A model generated the notes under the pieces. It was not told the origin of the DNA. It saw only the letters and a program-made list of their open reading frames with translations, and ran no database searches. DNA of 64,000 nt from assembly GCF_001279695.1 (NCBI RefSeq), contig NZ_LGDD01000155.1:40485-104484 (forward strand), given 5' to 3'. Origin of the DNA: Streptomyces sp. WM6378. Its GTDB lineage: Bacteria > Actinomycetota > Actinomycetes > Streptomycetales > Streptomycetaceae. Shown piece by piece: positions 24,660 to 32,741 of the stretch; the stretch's first letter is position 1; each line of letters starts with the position of its first letter. The translations under genes and the position numbers were made by a program.

Positions 24660-24724
24660 GATGTCCTCCAATGGACGTAAATGGGTGGGGGGTTGGATGG
24701 TGCGGCGGAAACTTGTGGTGCCGG

Positions 24725-24988
24725 TCAGGCGTGGGCGGCGGTGCGCTGTGCGGCGAGGACCGCCCACAGCGCGCCCGGGGTCGCGAAGGTCGCGGCCGTG
24801 AGCTTGTCCTCGGGGATCTCCACGTCGTACTGGTCCTCCAGGCGGACCAGGAGCTCGATGGTGGCCATCGAGTCGAGGCCGACGGCCTTGAGGTCGAGCG
24901 CGGGGTCCAGCGGGCCCGTGACACGCGGCAGGACCGCGGTCAGCAGCTGCTCGAAGCCGGCGTCCCACGAGACGTCAGTGGTGGTCAT
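24725..24988 (-). CDS. Stand-alone acyl carrier protein
   Basis: An 87-residue carrier protein with the phosphopantetheine site GLDSMATIELLVRLED, Ser40. The ATG follows AAGGAG. It lies 65 nt after the adenylating ligase (25054-26574), which probably loads it. Its LDSM site is of the discrete-carrier type, and the clustering with a ligase suggests a carrier for one activated acid rather than the polyketide chain. That acid could feed the KSIII-like acyltransferase or starter-unit supply; this is inferred. Confidence 0.88.
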   Translation of the reverse strand: MTTTDVSWDAGFEQLLTAVLPRVTGPLDPALDLKAVGLDSMATIELLVRLEDQYDVEIPEDKLTAATFATPGALWAVLAAQRTAAHA

Positions 24989-25053
24989 GGCTCAATCTCC
25001 TTACGGGATTGCGGGATTACGGGGTTACCGACTCGGGGAGTCGGTCACTTCGG

Positions 25054-26574
25054 TCACTTCTGTTCGCGGCGCAGCCGCTGCTTGTCGGTCTTGCCGTTCG
25101 GGGTGAGCGGGAGCTCGTCGAGCAGGTGGCAGGCGGCCGGGACCTTGGCGGCCTCCAGGCGCTCCGTGAGCTGCGCGAGCACCTCGTCGGCCGTCAGCCC
25201 GGTGACGGCGTACAGCGTGAGGTCGTGGCCCTCGGCCGGGGCCAGGGCGGCGGCGGCCGTCACACCCTTGACGTCGAGCGCGGCCGTCTCGATCTCCAGG
25301 GTGCCCATGCGGACGCCCTTGCGCTTGAACAGGTCGTCGCGGCGGCCCTCGAAGTAGAGGTGGCCGTCCGTGTCGAGGTGGCCGTAGTCGCCGGTGTGCA
25401 GGGTGACCTCGCCGGTGACCGGGTCGGGGCGGAACCGCAGGGCGCTCTGCTCCGGGGCCTGCCAGTAGCCGGTCATGATGTGCGGTCCGCGCACGCAGAT
25501 CTCACCGACCGTGCCGGGCGGCAGGAGCCGGCCGTCGTCGTCCAGGATCAGCACCTCGGTGCCGTCCAGGGCGCGGCCGACCGAGCCGGGGCGGGCGATG
25601 TCGCCGTCCGGTTCGAGCACGGTGATGCGCTTGCACTCGGTGGTGCCGAACATCGGCGAAACCTGGGCCGCCGGGAACGCGGCCCGCAACTGCGCGATGA
25701 CGGGCCCGGTCAGGGCCGCGCCGGTGTTGGTGAAGAGCCGTACCGGGGGCGCCGCGCGGCGGTCCCGCTTCGACAGCGTGAGCAGCATCTCGCCGAGCGA
25801 GGGCACCAGCGGAACGACGGTGACCTGGTGCTCGTGCAGCGTGCCGAGCAGCCGTACGTGGCGGTCCGGCGAGGTGAGCACCACCTGGGCGCCCGCGATC
25901 ACGGAGAGGAGGATCTGGTAGAGCCCGTAGTCGAAGGAGACCGGCACCGCGACCAGGACGACATCGTCCTCTCGGTAGTTCAGGCGGGCCTGGATGGCGC
26001 GGGCGGCGAAGACGATCGGGGCGTGCGTGCTCACCACGGCCTTGGGCGCCGAGGTGGAGCCCGAGGTGTAGATGAGCAGACCCAGGTCGTCCGGGGCGAC
26101 GGGCGTCTCGGCGCCGGCGGGCGCGGCGTCGTACAGCGCCTCGGCGCCGCGCCGCACCTCGTCGAGTCCGAAGACCGGACGGTCAGTCAACTCCCGCAGG
26201 ATCGCGGTGTCTTGGGCGTCCTGTCCGATCACGAGGACCGGGTCGCAGTCCGGTACGACGGTGTTGAGGTGGAAGCGCTTCATCGCCGGGTTGACCGGCA
26301 CGAAGGCGATGCCGCGGCGCAGCGCGCCGAACATCAGGGCGGTGAATTCGCGGGTGTTGCCGACGCGGACCAGGATCCGGTCCGCGTGTCCCACACCCTG
26401 GGCGGTGAGCCAGTCGGCGTACGCCCGTGACCAGGCGTCCAGTTCCGCATAGGTCCACACGCCCGAGGCGTCGCGCACCGCGGGGGCGTCGGGCCGGGCG
26501 GCCACGGCCGCCGCGAGCAGTCCGTGGACGGTATCGGTGCCGGTGTCCGCGGCAACCAGCGTCTGAGTCGTCAT
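25054..26574 (-). CDS. AMP-forming ligase, likely ACP-loading
   Basis: A 506-residue adenylate-forming enzyme: YTSGSTSAPKAVVSTH (A3), FGTTECKRI (A5), HTGDYGHLDTDGHLYFEGR (A7), DDLFKRKGVRMGTLEIE (A8) and NGKTDKQRL (A10). The SFDYGLYQ block before the substrate pocket is typical of stand-alone acyl- or aminoacyl-ACP ligases. Start ATG 26574 with GAGG upstream. It heads a minus-strand operon with the ACP and the 30-residue protein, divergent from the luciferase-like monooxygenase. Substrate not determinable by eye. Confidence 0.86.
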   Translation of the reverse strand: MTTQTLVAADTGTDTVHGLLAAAVAARPDAPAVRDASGVWTYAELDAWSRAYADWLTAQGVGHADRILVRVGNTREFTALMFGALRRGIAFVPVNPAMKRFHLNTVVPDCDPVLVIGQDAQDTAILRELTDRPVFGLDEVRRGAEALYDAAPAGAETPVAPDDLGLLIYTSGSTSAPKAVVSTHAPIVFAARAIQARLNYREDDVVLVAVPVSFDYGLYQILLSVIAGAQVVLTSPDRHVRLLGTLHEHQVTVVPLVPSLGEMLLTLSKRDRRAAPPVRLFTNTGAALTGPVIAQLRAAFPAAQVSPMFGTTECKRITVLEPDGDIARPGSVGRALDGTEVLILDDDGRLLPPGTVGEICVRGPHIMTGYWQAPEQSALRFRPDPVTGEVTLHTGDYGHLDTDGHLYFEGRRDDLFKRKGVRMGTLEIETAALDVKGVTAAAALAPAEGHDLTLYAVTGLTADEVLAQLTERLEAAKVPAACHLLDELPLTPNGKTDKQRLRREQK

Positions 26575-26633
26575 CCAGCAACCTCGTGGTCATCGGAACG
26601 GAAGTTGGTCACCCTGAGCGTGAGGGGGTTGCC

Positions 26634-26651
26634 TCGACCCCGGATCGAGCG
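26634..26651. promoter_or_regulatory. Candidate SARP site before the ligase-ACP operon
   Basis: TCGACCC (26634-26640) and TCGAGCG (26645-26651) with an 11-bp period, 60 bp upstream of the ligase start. TCGA is self-complementary, so the minus strand also reads as a repeat (TCGATCC and TCGAGGC). Confidence 0.48.
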
Positions 26652-26680
26652 TCGGTGGACACCCCTTCCGGGGGTGCGGT

Positions 26681-26736
26681 TTCGGCTGCGGGCCGTCCGT
26701 GGCTGGTCGCGCAGTTCCCCGCGCCCCTTGGCGGGA
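26681..26736. repeat. Dispersed Streptomyces-type intergenic repeat, copy 2
   Basis: Contains TTCGGCTGCGGGCCGTCC and GGTCGCGCAGTTCCCCGCGC within the 402-bp gene-free divergent region 26575-26976. It matches copy 3 (32668-32730) in reverse orientation over about 54 nt with few differences. Confidence 0.6.
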
Positions 26737-26824
26737 TGCGAGTACCGCGGCCCTGGCAGGTGCAGGCACCACCCACTTCGAGCCGCCCTCGTATTCCGGT
26801 GGATCCATCACATCCCCCGTTCCT

Positions 26825-26853
26825 CGTACGGGACTTGAGGCTCGCTGGAGCGC
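26825..26853. promoter_or_regulatory. Candidate triple SARP-type repeat before the luciferase-like gene
   Basis: Three heptamers, TCGTACG (26825), TTGAGGC (26836) and TGGAGCG (26847), each start 11 bp after the previous one and are separated by 4-bp spacers. Triple repeats are known for some SARP sites. Lies about 125 bp upstream of the ATG at 26977. Each unit has one mismatch to TCGAG, so the call rests on phasing. Confidence 0.45.
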
Positions 26854-26976
26854 TCTTGACCTGCCCGGGACTCAAGTCCGCTGCGAGGAGGCCGCCCCAT
26901 GGTGTCGCCGGGCAGCAAGCCCCCATGGTGACGACCCCGCCGCGACGACGTCCGACGGGGAAGGAGGCAGCGCTAA

Positions 26977-28119
26977 ATGAACGCGGATTCCCGGCAGACC
27001 GGCAGCCAGGGTGCGGACGGCTCGGCAGGTGAGCGGCCGCTGGACTTCGGTGTCTTCTTCTTCGCCGCGGTCGGCGACCGGGCACAGGAGACCTACCGGC
27101 TGATGCTGGACGCGGCCCGCCGCGCCGACGAGCTCGGCTTCGGTTTCGTATCGACGCCCGAGCGGCACTTCCACCGCTTCGGCGGTGCCTTCCCGAACCC
27201 GGCCGTGACCTCGGCGGCCATCGCCGCGGTGACGAGCCGCATCCAGATCCGGGCCGGCAGCGTCGTGACGCCGCTGCACCCGGCCGCCCGCATCGTCGAG
27301 GACTTCGCGATGGTGGACGGCATCTCGAACGGCCGGGTCGCCATCTCGGTGGGATCCGGCTGGAACGTCAACGACTTCGTGATCGCGCCGGAGAAGTACG
27401 AGACCCGGCGCGAGCAGATGATCAAGGATGTCACGGACATCCGGACCGCCTGGCGCACCGGTCACTGGACCGGTCCCAACCCGCTGGGCGTCGAGACCAC
27501 GCTTCCCGTCTTCCCGCGCCCGGTGCAGGACGACCTGTCGGTGTGGGTGACCGCGTCCCGCAGCGAGGGCACCTTCCGCGAGGCGGGGCGGCTCGGCTGC
27601 AACATCCTGACCCACCTGGAGAACCAGGACGTCGAGTCGCTCTCCGACAAGATCGCCCTGTACCGGACGGCCCGCGCCGAGGCGGGCTGGGGCGGCCCGG
27701 GCAAGGTCACCGTCATGATGCACACGTACGTCGCCGACGACGCGGCCGAGGCCCGCGAGGTGGGCGGCGGCGCCCTGCGCGACTACCTGCTCTCCGCCAT
27801 CGACCTGGAGGCCCTCGCGGTCGAGGCCGGCGGCCGGATGAGCGGCAACAAGCAGGGCCGCGAGGTGCTCTCCGCGGTGAGCGCCCAGCGCAAGCTCGCC
27901 GAGCTCGGCGTCAACCGCTACCTGTCCGGGAACTCGCTGATCGGCTCGGTCGAGGAGTGCACCGAAACCGCCCGCCGGGTGCGCGCGGCCGGCGTCGACG
28001 AGATCGCCTGCCTGGTGGACTTCGTCGCCGACCCGGAGCTGGTGCTCGCCTCCCTGGAGCGCGTCGCCGCGGTCCGCCGCGAAGCCGCCACACCTGCCGA
28101 GCCCGTGCTCGCCGCCTGA
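26977..28119 (+). CDS. FMN-dependent luciferase-like monooxygenase (MupA/Atu3671 family)
   Basis: A 380-residue flavin monooxygenase with the bacterial-luciferase TIM-barrel pattern. It starts with DFGVFFFAAVGD and has STPERHFHRFGG, VGSGWNVNDF and FPRPVQDDLSVWVTASRSEG, the last typical of the MupA/Atu3671 subgroup found in PKS and NRPS clusters. It needs reduced FMN from a partner; the next gene encodes a matching reductase, as in the MsnO8/MsnO3 pair of mensacarcin. AAGGAGG precedes the ATG at 26977. Reaction (epoxidation, hydroxylation or Baeyer-Villiger type) unknown. Confidence 0.88.
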   Translation: MNADSRQTGSQGADGSAGERPLDFGVFFFAAVGDRAQETYRLMLDAARRADELGFGFVSTPERHFHRFGGAFPNPAVTSAAIAAVTSRIQIRAGSVVTPLHPAARIVEDFAMVDGISNGRVAISVGSGWNVNDFVIAPEKYETRREQMIKDVTDIRTAWRTGHWTGPNPLGVETTLPVFPRPVQDDLSVWVTASRSEGTFREAGRLGCNILTHLENQDVESLSDKIALYRTARAEAGWGGPGKVTVMMHTYVADDAAEAREVGGGALRDYLLSAIDLEALAVEAGGRMSGNKQGREVLSAVSAQRKLAELGVNRYLSGNSLIGSVEECTETARRVRAAGVDEIACLVDFVADPELVLASLERVAAVRREAATPAEPVLAA

Positions 28120-28190
28120 TCCACCGGCCCCAACTCCACGCAAGAGCCTCTCCTCATCCTTGACCAGGATCCGTTATCAGGAGGTTGTCC

Positions 28191-28766
28191 ATGCCGACGA
28201 TCCTCGCCGTCTCCGGCAGTCCGTCGCCGGTCTCCAGCACCCACCAGGTACTCACCCTCGCGGCGGACCGCCTTGCCGGCCGCGGGCACCGGGTCGAGAC
28301 GCTCGCCGTGCGCACCCTGCCCGCGGCCGAACTCCTGCGGGCCGACCTGAACCATCCCCAACTGGCCTACGCCGCCGAGCAGTTCGCGAGTGCGGACGCC
28401 ATCGTCCTGGCCACGCCGGTCTACAAGGCGGGCTACTCGGGACTGCTCAAGTCCTTCCTCGACGTACTGCCGCAGTTCGCCCTCGAAGGCAAGGTGGTGC
28501 TGCCGCTGGCCACCGGAGGGTCGCTCGCCCATGTGCTGGCCCTCGACTACGGGCTGCGCCCGGTGCTGATGTCGATGAAACCGCGGGCGGTGTCGGAGAG
28601 CTTCTTCGTGCACGCGGGCGGCATCCGCAGGGGCCCGGGCGGCTTCGCCGGCCTTGAGCCCGACACGGACGCCCTGCTGCGTGAAGCCACCGACAAGTTC
28701 GCCGACCTGGTGGAGAGCCTCACCGAGGCCGCCACCCCGACCGTCCGGCTGGTGCCCGCCGCCTGA
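28191..28766 (+). CDS. NAD(P)H-dependent FMN reductase, SsuE-like
   Basis: A 191-residue flavodoxin-fold reductase: ILAVSGSPSPVSSTH phosphate loop near the start, then TPVYKAGYSGLLKSFLDVLP and LPLATGGSLAHVLALDYGLRP, both characteristic of SsuE-type reductases. It supplies FMNH2 to the luciferase-like enzyme upstream (71-bp gap). Start ATG 28191 follows CAGGAGG; an in-frame TTG two codons earlier overlaps that site and is unlikely. Confidence 0.9.
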   Translation: MPTILAVSGSPSPVSSTHQVLTLAADRLAGRGHRVETLAVRTLPAAELLRADLNHPQLAYAAEQFASADAIVLATPVYKAGYSGLLKSFLDVLPQFALEGKVVLPLATGGSLAHVLALDYGLRPVLMSMKPRAVSESFFVHAGGIRRGPGGFAGLEPDTDALLREATDKFADLVESLTEAATPTVRLVPAA

Positions 28767-28804
28767 CCCGGAATCGCCGTGCGCGGATCGCCGCACACGC
28801 GTCA

Positions 28805-28828
28805 CTGTGCGACGAACCGCTGTGCAAC
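28805..28828. repeat. Short direct repeat in the dTDP-sugar operon promoter region
   Basis: CTGTGCGAC (28805-28813) and CTGTGCAAC (28820-28828), 15-bp period, in the 125-bp gap before the thymidylyltransferase gene. No SARP-like repeat is visible in this gap. May be an operator for another regulator or chance. Confidence 0.25.
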
Positions 28829-28891
28829 ATCCCCCATTCATGTGCCTGTTGATGTGTCGAACACGACGTAACCACGACAGAAGAGGACCCC

Positions 28892-29959
28892 ATGAAGGCT
28901 CTGGTTCTGAGCGGCGGCACGGGAAGCCGACTGCGCCCGTTCAGCTACTCCATGCCCAAGCAGCTCATCCCGATCGCCAACAAGCCCGTCCTTGAGCGGG
29001 TGCTCGACAACATCCGTGACCTCGGTGTCACCGAGATCGGGATCATCGTCGGCAACCACGTCGAGGAGATAGCCGAGGCGCTCGGCGACGGGTCCCGGCT
29101 CGGCGTCGAGATCACGTACATCCCGCAGGAGAGCCCGCAGGGCCTCGCCCAGTGCGTGCAGCTCGCCCGGGGCTTCCTCGGTGACGACGACTTCGTGATG
29201 TACCTCGGCGACAACATGCTCCCCGAGGGCATCGCCGAGGCATCCGCCGAGTTCCACGCGCTGCGCCCGGCCGCCCAGGTGCTCGTCGCCCAGGTCGAGG
29301 ACCCGCGCGCCTTCGGTGTGGCCGAGGTGGACGCGACCGGTGTCGTGGAGCGGCTCGTCGAGAAGCCCCCGGTGCCGCGCTCCAACCTGGCGCTCATCGG
29401 CGTCTACTTCTTCACCCCGGCCATCCACGAGGCCGTCGATTCGATCGTGCCGAGCGCGCGCGGCGAGCTGGAGATCACCGACGCCATCCAGTGGCTGGTG
29501 ACCAACGGCTCGACCGTCCGGGCCCAGGAGTACCGCGGGTACTGGAAGGACACCGGCCGCGTCGAGGACGTCCTCGAATGCAACCAGATGCTGCTCGACG
29601 GCATCGAGCGCCGCGTGGAGGGCGAGGTCGACGACCAGAGCGTGCTGATCGGCGCGGTCGTCGTCGAGCCCGGCGCGAAGATCACCCGCTCCTTCGTGGA
29701 GGGCCCCGTCGTGATCGGCGCGGGCACCGTCCTTGAGGACAGCCACGTCGGACCGCACACGTCCATCGGCCGGGACTGCGTCCTGTCCGGCACCCATCTC
29801 GACTACTCGATCGCCCTGGACGGCGCGACGATCTCCGCGGTGCGGGGCCTGCACGGCTCCCTGCTCGGCAGGTCCGCCGCGGTCACGGGCATCGACCTGG
29901 CAAGCCGCCACCACCGCCTGGTGGTCGGCGACCACACCCGCGTGGAGGTCGCGGCATGA
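28892..29959 (+). CDS. Glucose-1-phosphate thymidylyltransferase
   Basis: A 355-residue nucleotidyltransferase with LSGGTGSRLRPFSYSMPKQL at the N-terminus and YLGDNM (metal-binding) near residue 108. The C-terminal part is a hexapeptide-like beta-helix (GAVVVEPGAKI, VIGAGTVLEDS), as in the long StrD-type enzymes of antibiotic clusters. It makes dTDP-glucose from glucose 1-phosphate and dTTP, the first step of deoxysugar synthesis. AAGAGG precedes the ATG. Ends with an ATGA overlap with the 4,6-dehydratase. Confidence 0.95.
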   Translation: MKALVLSGGTGSRLRPFSYSMPKQLIPIANKPVLERVLDNIRDLGVTEIGIIVGNHVEEIAEALGDGSRLGVEITYIPQESPQGLAQCVQLARGFLGDDDFVMYLGDNMLPEGIAEASAEFHALRPAAQVLVAQVEDPRAFGVAEVDATGVVERLVEKPPVPRSNLALIGVYFFTPAIHEAVDSIVPSARGELEITDAIQWLVTNGSTVRAQEYRGYWKDTGRVEDVLECNQMLLDGIERRVEGEVDDQSVLIGAVVVEPGAKITRSFVEGPVVIGAGTVLEDSHVGPHTSIGRDCVLSGTHLDYSIALDGATISAVRGLHGSLLGRSAAVTGIDLASRHHRLVVGDHTRVEVAA

Positions 29960-30984
29960 CGAACACCGACACGCAGAGCGCGGAGAAGAGCGGCATGAGC
30001 AAGATCCTGGTCACCGGCGGCGCGGGCTTCATCGGCTCGCACTACGTACGCACGCTCCTTCAGGGCGGCTACGAGGGGTACGAGAACGCCGAGGTCACCG
30101 TCCTCGACAAGCTCACCTACGCGGGCAACCGCGAGAACCTGCCCGCCTCGCACCCCCGCCTGACCTTCGTCGAGGGCGACATCTGCGACCTGCCGCTGCT
30201 CCTTGAGCTGTTCCCCGGCCACGACGCGGTCGTCCACTTCGCGGCCGAGTCCCACGTGGACCGCTCCCTTGAGTCGGCCGCCGAGTTCATCGCCACCAAC
30301 GTCGGCGGCACCCAGAACGTCATGGAGGCCGCGCTGCGCGCCGGCGTCCAGCGCGTCGTGCACGTCTCCACCGACGAGGTGTACGGCTCCATCGACGAGG
30401 GCTCCTGGACCGAGGAGTGGCCGCTCCTGCCCAACTCCCCGTACGCCGCCTCCAAGGCCGGCTCGGACCTCATCACCCGCGCCTACTGGCGCACGCACGG
30501 CCTGAACGTGTCCATCACCCGCTGCTCCAACAACTACGGGCCCTACCAGCACCCCGAGAAGCTGATCCCGCGCTTCGTCACCAATCTGCTCGAAGGCGAG
30601 ACGGTCCCGCTGTACGGCGAGGGCGCGAACATCCGCGAGTGGCTGCACGTCGACGACCACTGCCGCGCGATCCAGCTCGTCCTCACCAAGGGCCGCGCGG
30701 GCGAGATCTACAACGTGGGCGGCGGCAACGAGCAGACGAACCGCCAGATCACCGAGCGCCTCCTCGAACTGACCGGCAACGACTGGTCGAAGGTGGTCCG
30801 GGTCGCCGACCGCAAGGGTCACGACCTGCGCTACTCGCTCAGCGAGGCCAAGATCGCCGAGGAGCTCGGCTACGCGCCGCGCATCTCCTTCGAGGACGGC
30901 CTCGCCGAGACCGCCGCCTGGTACCGCGACAACCCGGGCTGGTGGAAGGCGGTCAAGCACGCGCCGCAGGAGGGCCAGAAGTGA
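29956..30984 (+). CDS. dTDP-glucose 4,6-dehydratase
   Basis: A 342-residue extended SDR of the RmlB family: TGGAGFIGSHYVR, AAESHVDRS, STDEVYGS and the catalytic SPYAASKAGSD (Tyr, Lys), followed by SNNYGPYQHPEKLIP. It converts dTDP-glucose to dTDP-4-keto-6-deoxyglucose, the branch point for all deoxysugars here. ATG 29956 is coupled to the previous gene; an internal ATG at 29995 (MSKILVTGG) is an alternative start close to the fold. Its stop overlaps the next GTG. Confidence 0.96.
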   Translation: MTNTDTQSAEKSGMSKILVTGGAGFIGSHYVRTLLQGGYEGYENAEVTVLDKLTYAGNRENLPASHPRLTFVEGDICDLPLLLELFPGHDAVVHFAAESHVDRSLESAAEFIATNVGGTQNVMEAALRAGVQRVVHVSTDEVYGSIDEGSWTEEWPLLPNSPYAASKAGSDLITRAYWRTHGLNVSITRCSNNYGPYQHPEKLIPRFVTNLLEGETVPLYGEGANIREWLHVDDHCRAIQLVLTKGRAGEIYNVGGGNEQTNRQITERLLELTGNDWSKVVRVADRKGHDLRYSLSEAKIAEELGYAPRISFEDGLAETAAWYRDNPGWWKAVKHAPQEGQK

Positions 30985-32585
30985 CACTGCTCAACGAGAC
31001 GGCGCCCGCACCGCAGGTGCTGGTCGTGGGCGCCGGGCCGGTCGGGCTGAGCGCCGCCCACGAGCTGGCCCGGCACGGTGTGCGGGTCCGGCTCGTGGAC
31101 GCGGCGGCCGGCCCGGCCACCACCAGCCGGGCGCTCGCCACGCACGCCCGCACCCTTGAGACGTACGACCAGATGGGCCTCCTGGACGAGCTCCTGCCGC
31201 GCGGGCAGCGGGTGGAGCACTTCACGCTCCACCAGAACGGCCGCCGCCTGATCCGCTTCGACACGGACTACAGCCGGCTGCCCACTCGCTTCCCGTTCAC
31301 GCTGATGGTCGACCAGGTCATCACCGAGGAGGTGCTGCGCACCGCGACGGCCCGCCGGGGCGTGGAGGTCGAATGGGGGGTGCGCCTCACGGAGTTCGAG
31401 GACCTGGGCTCCGAAGGCGTACGGGCCCACCTCGTCCACGCCGACGGCACGACCGAGACCGTCACGTCCGACTGGCTGGTCGGCACCGACGGAGGCCACA
31501 GCACCATCCGCAAGCAGCTCGGCCTGAAACTGGAGGGGGAGTCGAGCGAGACCTGGCTGATCGCGGACGCCACCGTCCACTGCGACCTGCCGAAGGACAG
31601 CATCCACTGGATGCGCACGCCCACCGGCACCGTGATGATGGTGCCGTTCCCGGAGCCCGGCAAGTGGCGCCTGCTCGACACCGCGGAGACGTCCTACGGG
31701 GGCGACGACGCGATGGTGGCCCGGCGCTTCTCGGCGAAGATCAGCACCGGCACGGGCAAGGCCGCCGTGGTCGAATCGCCCTCCTGGGTCTCGGTGTTCA
31801 CCATCCAGCAGCGCATGATCGGCCAGATGCGGGGCGGCCGGGTGCTGCTCGCGGGCGACGCGGCCCACGTCCACAGCCCGGCCTCCGGGCAGGGCATGAA
31901 CACCGGCGTCCAGGACGCGGTCAACCTCTCCTGGAAGCTCGCCACGGTCCTGCGCGGCGAGGCACCCGACTCGCTCCTGGACAGCTACAGCGACGAACGG
32001 GTCCCGGTGGGCGCCGAGTTGCTGCGCACCACCAAGATGGCGACGCTGCTGGTCCAGCTGCGCAGCCGCAGGGCGGCGGCCGCGCTGCGCGCCGCGTTCA
32101 CGGTCCTGCGCTCGCTGCCCCCGGTCAAGGGCCGCATCCAGCGCAAGATCATGGGCGGCATGTCGGCGCTCGGCCTCGGCTACGCGGCGGGCCCGCTGGC
32201 CCACCCGTCGGCCCCTTCGGGGGGCGTACGCCCCGGCGAGCGAGTGGCCCGCGTAACGGCACCGGAGCTGGCCACGAGCCCGGGCTGGCAAGAGGTCGTC
32301 TCCGAACTCCAGCGTCCGGAATGGCTGTTGCTCACCTTCGGCGAGGCCCCCGAGGACCGCTACGGCCCCTCGGTACGCATCCGCACGGTGAACACCCCCG
32401 GCCCGGACGCCCTGTCCGACCCGGCCGGCCACCTGTCCACGGCCCTGGGCGCCCCGGAGGGCACCTGGCTCCTGATCCGCCCGGACGGCTACCTGGCCGC
32501 GAGAGGCACAGCAAAGGAGTCCCCGTCGACCGCACTGACCTCTTTGGGAATCCATCCGGCAGAAGCACGTCAACTGACCTACTGA
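30981..32585 (+). CDS. FAD-dependent aromatic polyketide hydroxylase (PgaE/RdmE class)
   Basis: A 534-residue flavin hydroxylase: VVGAGPVGLSAAHELARHG, GTDGGHSTIRKQLG and LAGDAAHVHSPASGQGMNTG. A C-terminal domain of about 150 residues has the thioredoxin-like look of the PgaE/MtmOIV/RdmE group (ends LLIRPDGYLAARG). It probably hydroxylates or oxidatively rearranges the aromatic core. GTG start 30981 (GTGA overlap). It is the end of the operon from 26977 or 28892 and is followed by a long hairpin. The second FAD enzyme of the cluster; site of action unknown. Confidence 0.9.
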   Translation: MTLLNETAPAPQVLVVGAGPVGLSAAHELARHGVRVRLVDAAAGPATTSRALATHARTLETYDQMGLLDELLPRGQRVEHFTLHQNGRRLIRFDTDYSRLPTRFPFTLMVDQVITEEVLRTATARRGVEVEWGVRLTEFEDLGSEGVRAHLVHADGTTETVTSDWLVGTDGGHSTIRKQLGLKLEGESSETWLIADATVHCDLPKDSIHWMRTPTGTVMMVPFPEPGKWRLLDTAETSYGGDDAMVARRFSAKISTGTGKAAVVESPSWVSVFTIQQRMIGQMRGGRVLLAGDAAHVHSPASGQGMNTGVQDAVNLSWKLATVLRGEAPDSLLDSYSDERVPVGAELLRTTKMATLLVQLRSRRAAAALRAAFTVLRSLPPVKGRIQRKIMGGMSALGLGYAAGPLAHPSAPSGGVRPGERVARVTAPELATSPGWQEVVSELQRPEWLLLTFGEAPEDRYGPSVRIRTVNTPGPDALSDPAGHLSTALGAPEGTWLLIRPDGYLAARGTAKESPSTALTSLGIHPAEARQLTY

Positions 32586-32641
32586 GAACGCCGATTGGGC
32601 CCGCCTCGGACAATGTCCGGTGGCGGGCCCAATCGGCGTTC
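32586..32641. terminator. Long terminator hairpin
   Basis: A perfect 20-bp stem (32586-32605 with 32622-32641); the 16-nt loop contains a small CGGAC/GTCCG hairpin. It begins immediately after the stop codon of the FAD hydroxylase and lies about 100 bp past the end of the convergent epimerase gene. Confidence 0.8.
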
Positions 32642-32667
32642 ACACAGGGGGCGGGCGCGCCACCAGC

Positions 32668-32730
32668 GCCCCAAAGGGGCGCGGGGAACTGCGCGACCAG
32701 CCCCCGCCGACCCGCAGCCGAACGCGATAC
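32668..32730. repeat. Dispersed Streptomyces-type intergenic repeat, copy 3
   Basis: Contains AAAGGGGCGCGGGGAACTGC, then GCGACCAGCCCC and CCCGCAGCCGAA; reverse complement of copy 2 with few changes. It fills the gap between convergent genes. Confidence 0.6.
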
Positions 32731-32741
32731 CAGCGGAGCGC

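Noticed and set aside
30417..32585. Longer open frame reaching into the 4,6-dehydratase gene before the FAD hydroxylase
   Set aside because: The first 188 codons are out of frame with the clear RmlB protein and have shadow-ORF composition. GTG 30981 in a GTGA overlap gives a normal hydroxylase.
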